From Sulfurospirillum arcachonense (GTDB taxonomy: Bacteria > Campylobacterota > Campylobacteria > Campylobacterales > Sulfurospirillaceae), in contig DQTM01000047.1 in NCBI GenBank assembly GCA_015662785.1, positions 1 to 5,060 on the forward strand: DNA of 5,060 nucleotides, in the 5' to 3' direction. The notes beneath the pieces were generated by a model, which was given only the letters and a program-made list of their open reading frames with translations, was not told the DNA's origin and did no database searches. Below are positions 1-5,060 of the stretch, in pieces. Made by a program: the position numbers and the translations under genes. Position 1 is the stretch's first letter; each line of letters opens with the position of its first letter.

Positions 1-65
1 ACCTATTATAGATTAAGTTAATTAAAGAACAAATTAAGTACAATGATACTCTATTATTTTTTTAT
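1..65 (+). promoter_or_regulatory. AT-rich leader with possible weak promoter
   Basis: This short stretch before the first gene has no long open frame. TACAAT at 39-44 could serve as a -10 element, with GATACT (45-50) and TATTAT (52-57) as alternatives. The sequence upstream is AT-rich and has no clear -35 hexamer, which is common for housekeeping promoters in Campylobacterota. In DNA this rich in A and T such matches arise easily by chance. The operon may instead be read from a promoter further upstream, outside the window. Confidence 0.2.
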
Positions 66-71
66 GAGGAG
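66..71 (+). promoter_or_regulatory. Shine-Dalgarno of the response regulator gene
   Basis: GAGGAG lies five bases before the ATG at 77, a near-ideal match to the anti-Shine-Dalgarno sequence. It favours the ATG at 77 over the in-frame ATGs at 83 and 86, which would sit 11 and 14 bases away. Confidence 0.75.
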
Positions 72-76
72 TAACT

Positions 77-1171
77 ATGGCAATGATGAAATTTGCAGAA
101 AAAAACAAAAATATTAATAAATTTCACTCTACATGTAAAGTGTTAATAGTAGATGATGAGCAAGAAGTTCACTCTGTAACTAAAACAGTACTTAACCAAT
201 TTGTGTTTGAAGGAAAAAACTTAGAATTGCTTAGTGCTTATAGTGGAGATGAGGCAATATCTATGTTAAAAAAGCATCATGATATACAGTTAGTTCTTTT
301 AGATGTTGTTATGGAAACTGATGATGCTGGGTTGATTGTAGCAAAAAGAATTAGAGAAGAGTTAAAGCTGAGAAAAGTAAGAATAGTTTTAAGAACAGGT
401 CAGCCTGGAAGTGCACCTGAGCAAGAAGTGATTGGTAATTATGATATAAATGACTATAAAGAAAAAACAGAATTAATTTCTAAAAAACTCTATACTACAG
501 TCATCTCATCTTTGAGAGCATATCGTGATATGGATATAATTGACCACAATAGAAGAGCTTTAGAAAAAATAGTAGAAGCTTCAAAAACTATTTTTAAACT
601 GAAATCATTTTATAGTTTTGTAGAGGGTGCATTGGAGCAAGTAACATCTTTGTTAAACATAGATGGGCATATATTTGAAACAGAAACCAATAATGGTTTT
701 TTTGCAACCTTATCTAACGATGAGTTCAAACTTATAGCAAGCATAGGGCTGTTTGAAGGTAGAAAAGATAGTAAGGTATTGACCACAGAAGCTTTGGCTT
801 TACTAAATAAAGCTTATCAATCAAAAAGTAGTTTTTTTGAAGAAGATGCTTATATAGCATATTTTGAAGCTACAAATGGAAAAATATTATTTCTTTACAT
901 AGAAGGTTGTAAAAAACTAAATGATATTGATAGAGATTTTCTTGAAGTGTTTTCGAACAATATATCTATCGCTTTTAATAACACATGTATTAATGCAGAG
1001 TTATTGGAAGAGAAAAAAGATTTAGTTGAAAAGATAGGTGAAATTTTGGTTAAAAGAAGAGTCTTTGAAGAAAATATATCAAAAGAAGATATTTTAAAAC
1101 TCTTAAAAGAGCCTAATGTAGATGTTAGGTTAAGTGAGTATTTCCTACACTATTATGATGGGATACAATAG
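77..1171 (+). CDS. Response regulator: receiver plus DUF3369-type domain, no output domain
   Basis: This is a cytoplasmic two-component signalling protein of 364 residues. Residues about 20-140 form a CheY-like receiver. The acidic pair is D26/D27, the probable phosphoacceptor is D76 in LLDVVM, the switch Thr is T107 in LRTGQPG, and K130 in DYKEKT aligns with the conserved Lys. The run NDYKEKTEL and the helical stretch after it (about 145-180) are typical of regulators carrying DUF3369, a GAF-like sensory region that here spans roughly 150-310. In that family the region usually links the receiver to an HD-GYP or GGDEF domain that handles cyclic di-GMP. Here only about 55 residues follow (about 310-364), mostly charged helix, with no HD-GYP, GGDEF, EAL or helix-turn-helix motif that I can see. 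It may therefore act through protein contacts or be a shortened relative. No histidine kinase lies in the window; a partner could be upstream. The start is supported by a strong Shine-Dalgarno, and the 3' end overlaps the transporter gene. The receiver call is secure, the DUF3369 call fairly secure, and the target is unknown. Confidence 0.88.
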   Translation: MAMMKFAEKNKNINKFHSTCKVLIVDDEQEVHSVTKTVLNQFVFEGKNLELLSAYSGDEAISMLKKHHDIQLVLLDVVMETDDAGLIVAKRIREELKLRKVRIVLRTGQPGSAPEQEVIGNYDINDYKEKTELISKKLYTTVISSLRAYRDMDIIDHNRRALEKIVEASKTIFKLKSFYSFVEGALEQVTSLLNIDGHIFETETNNGFFATLSNDEFKLIASIGLFEGRKDSKVLTTEALALLNKAYQSKSSFFEEDAYIAYFEATNGKILFLYIEGCKKLNDIDRDFLEVFSNNISIAFNNTCINAELLEEKKDLVEKIGEILVKRRVFEENISKEDILKLLKEPNVDVRLSEYFLHYYDGIQ

Positions 1172-1910
1172 TAGTTTGTTTTTTGAGCTCTCAATTGCTG
1201 GTTTAATTATAGGCTTTATATCTGGTTTCTTTGGTATTGGTGGAGGAACTCTACTAGTGCCAACTCTTATGTACTTTGGATTTACTATTAAGTACGCCAT
1301 AGGTATTTCTGTTATGCAGATGGTTTTTAGCTCTATTTTTGGTTCATATCTAAATCTTAAAAGTGGTAAATTTCAGATAAAAGATGGACTTTTACTTGGG
1401 GTTGGTGGATTTGTAGGTGCTCAAGGGAGTGGATTTTTAGTAAATTATCTCTCATCAACGATACTTTCAACAATATTTATTTTTTCTGTATGCTTAGCAA
1501 TATTTAAATTTTTTAAATCATCTCCTGAATCAAATTTACCAGAAGTAAAATCAAAACTTTTATTGTTTGGGGTTGGTTTTTTTGTTGGACTTATCGCGAT
1601 AAGTGTTGGCATTGGTGGAGGACTATTTTTGACTCCAATTTTAATTGGCTTTATGAATTATGATATAAAAAAAGCCATATCAATGAGCCTATTTTTTATC
1701 ATTTTTTCATCAGTGTCAGGTTTTATAAGCCTTTCACAGTTTGGGTATATAGACTATAGAATTGGATTTATAGTTGGTTTTAGCTCCCTTTTAGGTGTGT
1801 TTTTGGGCATAAAATCATCTCATAACTTAGACAAGAAAAAGCATAAAACACTGCTTTTAGGTCTATATTTTGTCATTTTGATAATGACGTTAAACAAATT
1901 ATATTTTTAG
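1134..1910 (+). CDS. TSUP (TauE/SafE) family membrane transporter
   Basis: This is a predicted inner-membrane permease of 258 residues. The family is known for moving sulfur-containing or organic anions such as sulfite, sulfoacetate or thiosulfate; the substrate here cannot be read from the sequence. Two half-repeats, each with a GIGGG motif after a glycine-rich helix (residues 34-38 and 159-163) and a following Pro (P43, P168), are the family hallmark. Hydrophobic segments lie near 19-42, 54-73, 86-106, 108-128, 142-170, 180-200, 208-226 and 238-256, giving about eight helices, with a Lys-rich cytoplasmic-type loop near 232-238. The start is uncertain. GTG 1134 has a weak AGG four bases before it, whereas ATG 1155 and ATG 1158 have no clear ribosome site but give a shorter N-terminus (250 residues from 1158), closer to family habit. 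Any of these overlaps the response regulator gene (by 38, 17 or 14 bases), so translation is probably coupled. uvrA follows after 8 bases. Confidence 0.87.
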   Translation: MSISYTIMMGYNSSLFFELSIAGLIIGFISGFFGIGGGTLLVPTLMYFGFTIKYAIGISVMQMVFSSIFGSYLNLKSGKFQIKDGLLLGVGGFVGAQGSGFLVNYLSSTILSTIFIFSVCLAIFKFFKSSPESNLPEVKSKLLLFGVGFFVGLIAISVGIGGGLFLTPILIGFMNYDIKKAISMSLFFIIFSSVSGFISLSQFGYIDYRIGFIVGFSSLLGVFLGIKSSHNLDKKKHKTLLLGLYFVILIMTLNKLYF

Positions 1911-1912
1911 GA
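1909..1912 (+). promoter_or_regulatory. Shine-Dalgarno of uvrA, overlapping the transporter stop codon
   Basis: AGGA lies six bases before the GTG at 1919. Its first two bases are the last two of the transporter's TAG stop (1908-1910). It supports GTG 1919 as the uvrA start and suggests that ribosomes finishing the transporter gene help start uvrA. Confidence 0.65.
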
Positions 1913-1918
1913 AATTAA

Positions 1919-4741
1919 GTGAGCAAGATAAAAATCTTTGGGGCAAATGAGAACAATTTAAAAAATATAAATTTAGAAATCCCAAAAAACAGACTAGTAG
2001 TTATAACAGGCATAAGTGGAAGTGGAAAATCAACTCTGGCATTTGATACGCTTTATGCTGAGGGACAAAGACGTTATATAGAGTCACTTTCAAGCTATGC
2101 AAGACAGTTTTTAGACCGCGTAGGAAAACCAGATGTTGAACGCATTGAGGGATTAACTCCCGCGATTGCGATTGATCAAAAAACAACGAGTAAAAATCCA
2201 CGCTCGACCGTGGGAACCATAACAGAAATATATGACTATATGAGACTTCTTTTCGCTCGCGTTGGAAAACAGCACTGCCATAAGTGTGGCAAACCAATTT
2301 CACAGATGAGTGGTTCTGACATTATAGGTGAAGTTTTGAAGCTTCCTGTTGGAGCGAAACTGGTCATTATGAGTCCATTAGTTAGAGAGAAAAAAGGCTC
2401 ATTTGCAGATATGATAGAGTCACTTCGTCATAAAGGATTTGTAAGGGCTGTGATAGACGGTGTGATGGTGCGTCTTGATGAAGAAGTAGAGCTTAGTAAA
2501 ACCAAAAAACATACAATAAAAGTAGTCATAGATAGAGTTGTAGTAAAAGAAGACAATAAAGAGCGTATAGCAAGTGACATAGAAAAATCTTTAAATGAGA
2601 GTTATGGTGAGGTAGAGCTTGACATACTAAACTACGAAGAGGTAGGCTTAGAGAGTTCTCACATACACTACTCAGAACATCTAGCTTGTTTTGATTGTAA
2701 GATAAGTTTTGAGCCGTTAGAGCCTCTGAGTTTTTCGTTTAACTCACCAAAGGGAGCTTGTCCTATTTGTGATGGGCTTGGCATAAGATATACTTTAGAT
2801 TTAACAAAGATTATAGACCAACATAAGACAGTAGATAGTGGAGCAATAAAACTCTTTTATGGATTTAATAAGGGTTATTATGCAAAGTTTCTAAAGGGTT
2901 ACTGTAAAGCTGCAAAGATTGACATAAATAAACCTTTTGAAGAGTTAGAAGAGTATGAACAAAAAGGCATACTTCATGGTGGTGTAGATGATGCAAAGTT
3001 TACTTGGAAACGCCATTCACTCACTCGTAAATGGGAAGGTGTCGTAAAAATAGCCTACGATATGCTCAAAGATGAAAAAGAGCTCGGTGATTATATGAGC
3101 GAAAAAAGTTGCGATAGATGTGGTGCTCATAGACTAAAACAAGAGAGTCTGAGTGTACATGTAGCCGCAAGAAACATAGGTGATATTTTGGATATGCCTA
3201 TAGATAAAACTTTAGAATTTTTTCAAGATGAGAAAAATTTTGAGTATATGAGTGAACAGCAACATCTTATTGCAGCGTCAGTTCTAAAAGAGATAAGAGA
3301 GCGTTTGTTCTTCTTGTTTGATGTGGGACTTGGATACATCACTCTTGGACGAGATGCTAGAAGTATTAGTGGTGGAGAAGCTCAACGCATACGTATAGCT
3401 TCTCAGATAGGAAGTGGTTTGACAGGGGTCATGTATGTGCTTGATGAACCTAGTATTGGTCTTCACGAGAGAGATACTCGTAAACTCATTAGAACTCTTA
3501 GAAATCTACAAAAAAAAGGTAATAGCGTTATAGTTGTAGAACACGATAAAGAGACTATCAATGCGTGTGATTTTATCATAGATATTGGTCCAAAAGCAGG
3601 TAAATTTGGTGGTGAGATTGTTTTTGCTGGGACTCTTGAAGAGATGAAAAAGAGTGGGACTTTAACGGCTGAGTATCTTAGTGGACAAAGAGTTATTGAT
3701 TATAAAGAAGATAGAGAGCAGAAAGATTGGATAGAGCTGAGTAATGTAAGTGTAAACAACATAATAGACTTACATGTAAAGATTCCTCTGCGAAATCTTG
3801 TTGGTATCACGGGAGTAAGTGGAAGTGGTAAAAGCTCACTCATACTTCAAACTCTTCTTCCTGTTGCAAAAGAGTTATTAAATCGTGCTAGAAAAGTTAA
3901 AAAAATAGATGGTGTAGAGTGCCATGGACTTGAACACTTAGACAAAGTTATCTACCTTGACCAAAGCCCAATAGGAAGAACTCCAAGAAGTAATCCGGCA
4001 ACATATACCGGCATAATGGACGAGATAAGAACTCTTTTTAGTAAAACAAAAGAGGCAATGCTAAGAGGCTACAAAATAGGAAGATTTTCGTTCAATGTCA
4101 AAGGTGGACGTTGTGAAAAGTGTCAAGGCGAAGGCGAAATAAAAATAGAGATGCACTTTTTACCAGACATCATGGTCAAGTGTGATTCATGTAAAGGTGC
4201 TCGTTATAATCCTCAAACTTTGGAGATAAAATATAAAAGTAAATCTATCTCAGATGTACTTGGCATGAGTGTAGATGAAGCGTTAGAGTTTTTCAAAGCC
4301 ATTCCAAAAATAAACCAAAAACTTCAAACTCTTAGTGATGTTGGACTTGGTTACATAACACTTGGACAAAATGCAGTAACCTTGAGTGGTGGAGAAGCAC
4401 AAAGAATTAAACTAGGAAAAGAACTAAGTAAACGTGATACTGGAAATACACTTTATATCTTAGATGAGCCAACAACAGGACTTCACTTTGCAGATGTTGA
4501 TAGACTTACAAAAGTTCTTCACCATCTAACAGACTTAGGAAATTCTGTTTTAGTTATAGAACATAACATGGACATCATAAAAAACTGTGATTATCTTATA
4601 GATATGGGACCTGATGGTGGAAGCTATGGAGGAAAGATAGTCGACGTTGGAACACCTTTACATGTAGCTACAAACTATAAAAAAAGCGGAAGTTATACGG
4701 GTGAATATTTGGCGAAAGAGATTGGCTTAGGGGAGTTATAA
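1919..4741 (+). CDS. uvrA: UvrABC excinuclease subunit A, damage-recognition ATPase
   Basis: UvrA dimerises, binds UvrB, scans DNA for bulky lesions and hands UvrB to the damaged site at the start of nucleotide excision repair in the cytoplasm. The 940 residues match the usual length, and both ABC-type ATPase modules are complete. Module one has Walker A GISGSGKST (31-39), signature SGGEAQR (484-490) and Walker B ending in D509/E510. Module two has Walker A GVSGSGKSS (632-640), signature SGGEAQR (823-829) and Walker B ending in D849/E850. Residues about 130-245 correspond to the UvrB-binding insertion. Zinc modules of CxxC pairs are visible at C257/C260 with C281/C284 and at C732/C735 with C755/C758; the second is the glycine-rich module needed for lesion sensing. 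A further CxxC sits at C120/C123. The start is GTG, fixed by a Shine-Dalgarno six bases upstream and by MSKIKIFGANENNLKN, the normal UvrA N-terminus. It is the last gene of a tight three-gene run. No SOS-type operator is visible just upstream, so expression probably follows the operon. No defect is seen. Confidence 0.98.
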   Translation: MSKIKIFGANENNLKNINLEIPKNRLVVITGISGSGKSTLAFDTLYAEGQRRYIESLSSYARQFLDRVGKPDVERIEGLTPAIAIDQKTTSKNPRSTVGTITEIYDYMRLLFARVGKQHCHKCGKPISQMSGSDIIGEVLKLPVGAKLVIMSPLVREKKGSFADMIESLRHKGFVRAVIDGVMVRLDEEVELSKTKKHTIKVVIDRVVVKEDNKERIASDIEKSLNESYGEVELDILNYEEVGLESSHIHYSEHLACFDCKISFEPLEPLSFSFNSPKGACPICDGLGIRYTLDLTKIIDQHKTVDSGAIKLFYGFNKGYYAKFLKGYCKAAKIDINKPFEELEEYEQKGILHGGVDDAKFTWKRHSLTRKWEGVVKIAYDMLKDEKELGDYMSEKSCDRCGAHRLKQESLSVHVAARNIGDILDMPIDKTLEFFQDEKNFEYMSEQQHLIAASVLKEIRERLFFLFDVGLGYITLGRDARSISGGEAQRIRIASQIGSGLTGVMYVLDEPSIGLHERDTRKLIRTLRNLQKKGNSVIVVEHDKETINACDFIIDIGPKAGKFGGEIVFAGTLEEMKKSGTLTAEYLSGQRVIDYKEDREQKDWIELSNVSVNNIIDLHVKIPLRNLVGITGVSGSGKSSLILQTLLPVAKELLNRARKVKKIDGVECHGLEHLDKVIYLDQSPIGRTPRSNPATYTGIMDEIRTLFSKTKEAMLRGYKIGRFSFNVKGGRCEKCQGEGEIKIEMHFLPDIMVKCDSCKGARYNPQTLEIKYKSKSISDVLGMSVDEALEFFKAIPKINQKLQTLSDVGLGYITLGQNAVTLSGGEAQRIKLGKELSKRDTGNTLYILDEPTTGLHFADVDRLTKVLHHLTDLGNSVLVIEHNMDIIKNCDYLIDMGPDGGSYGGKIVDVGTPLHVATNYKKSGSYTGEYLAKEIGLGEL

Positions 4742-4748
4742 AAACTCC
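4732..4748 (+). terminator. Possible weak hairpin at the uvrA 3' end
   Basis: GGAGTT (4732-4737) and AACTCC (4743-4748) can pair as a six-base stem around a five-base loop. The stem spans the uvrA stop codon and the end of the opposing MOSC reading frame. On the + strand it is followed by ACTTTGTCATTTT, only moderately rich in T, so this is at best a weak intrinsic terminator. On the - strand no T run follows. Confidence 0.35.
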
Positions 4749-4942
4749 ACTTTGTCATTTTGAGATATAGTTCCAATTTGAAGGACTTTAGCAAAAACTC
4801 CTCTATCTTTTTTTAAAAGTTTAGGTAGTTTGTTGTCTATTTTTGTCAAACTTTTGCAAAGTGTACAATGTTGGCTTATTTGAAGTATAGTATTGCCTAT
4901 TTTTAGTTTAGAACCTGCTTCAAGATTGTATATATTAAGTAC
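4736..4942 (-). pseudogene. MOSC-domain protein, C-terminal remnant
   Basis: Read on the - strand from 4942 to the TAA at 4738-4736, this frame encodes 68 residues. It has LEAGSKLKIGNTILQIS, then QHCTLCKSL, then LPKLLKKDRGVFAKVL, and ends with IGTISQNDKVEFL. This order, a G-x-x-L-x-I-G-x-x strand, a conserved Cys in a CxxC-like segment, a DRGxFAKV strand and a closing G-x-I-x-x-x-D-x-V, matches my knowledge of the C-terminal half of MOSC proteins. These are beta-barrel domains related to the molybdenum cofactor sulfurase C-terminus and to YiiM. There is no Met and no plausible start in this frame, and TAG lies directly upstream at 4945-4943, so the piece cannot stand alone. The preceding bases in another frame (about 4962-4932, with FFLDRYLIY) could be more of the same domain displaced by an indel. 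The stop codon converges on uvrA with a six-base overlap of the two frames. I call it a broken gene; a sequencing indel is the main alternative. Confidence 0.62.
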
Positions 4943-4962
4943 CTATCCAAAAAGAACACCAA

Positions 4963-5060
4963 TTAACTACCAACTACTAAAGGGTAAAATTTCTCTTCAT
5001 ATATACTAAAGTCAATCACTCGCTTATCTCCATATTCATCTAATATTTTTTGAACGAACT
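4963..5060 (-). pseudogene. Partial coding tail entering from the window edge, truncated or frameshifted
   Basis: On the - strand a frame open from the window edge (first full codon at 5058) runs 31 codons to a TAA at 4965-4963. It includes the segment EYGDKRVIDFSIYEE and ends in PLVVGS. It reads like protein, with balanced charge and a sensible alternation of residues, rather than random AT-rich sequence. I do not recognise it firmly. It could be the upstream part of the broken MOSC gene, separated by indels near 4930-4966. Alternatively it recalls the transketolase-like pyrimidine-binding fold, where a fragment such as RVIDTPISE followed by a VGxA segment is common; the stop would then cut that protein short. 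Most of the gene lies outside the window. Confidence 0.35.

Noticed and set aside
1..21. End of an upstream gene on the + strand
   Set aside because: Stops occur early in all three forward frames (for example TAG at 9-11 and TAA at 19-21), but a few codons are too little to support a coding call.
2276..2287. CxxC at UvrA residues 120-123 as an extra, unusual zinc site
   Set aside because: A CxxCG pair at this position, ahead of the UvrB-binding insertion, occurs in many UvrA proteins, so it is not a novelty.
2001..2303. 100-codon open frame on the - strand inside uvrA
   Set aside because: It lies fully within the highly conserved first ATPase region of uvrA, has a low-complexity composition with no recognisable motif, and is an antisense shadow of that gene.
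3284..3466. 60-codon open frame on the - strand inside uvrA
   Set aside because: It is antisense to the signature and Walker B region of uvrA. Its Ser/Thr-rich sequence mirrors the codons of the sense strand and shows no family features.
4742..5060. Long untranslated region or small RNA downstream of uvrA
   Set aside because: The - strand reads as protein-coding remnants over most of this stretch, which explains it better than an RNA gene. I found no strong stem-loop with a T run.

Overview
The window is AT-rich and looks like a Campylobacterota (epsilonproteobacterial) chromosome, perhaps near Sulfurimonas or a relative. That placement is inferred from base composition, codon use and general protein style, and no marker gene here proves it. 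It reads as an ordinary chromosomal segment. I saw no CRISPR array, insertion sequence, tRNA, rRNA or phage feature.

Three genes lie head to tail on the + strand and look like one transcription unit. The first (77-1171) is a response regulator: a phosphoacceptor receiver domain followed by a DUF3369-type sensory region, with no recognisable output domain. Its 3' end overlaps the second gene (1134-1910), a TSUP/TauE-SafE membrane transporter with two Gly-rich half-repeats. Only 8 bases separate that gene from uvrA (1919-4741), which encodes the 940-residue damage-recognition ATPase of nucleotide excision repair. uvrA starts at GTG, and its Shine-Dalgarno sequence overlaps the transporter's stop codon. 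Packing this tight implies co-transcription and probably translational coupling, but the three products share no obvious pathway.

From 4736 to the window end, the - strand carries decayed coding sequence converging on uvrA. Bases 4942-4736 encode 68 residues that read as the C-terminal part of a MOSC-domain protein. This piece has no start codon and an in-frame stop directly upstream. Another reading frame (5058-4963) holds a 31-residue tail that enters from outside the window and ends at TAA. It may be the front part of the same broken gene or the end of a different one. The 76 bases before the first gene hold its ribosome binding site and a possible weak promoter.

I do not see a new multi-gene system here. 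The points most worth a second look are the broken MOSC locus, the response regulator without an effector domain, and the coupling of uvrA to an unrelated transporter gene.
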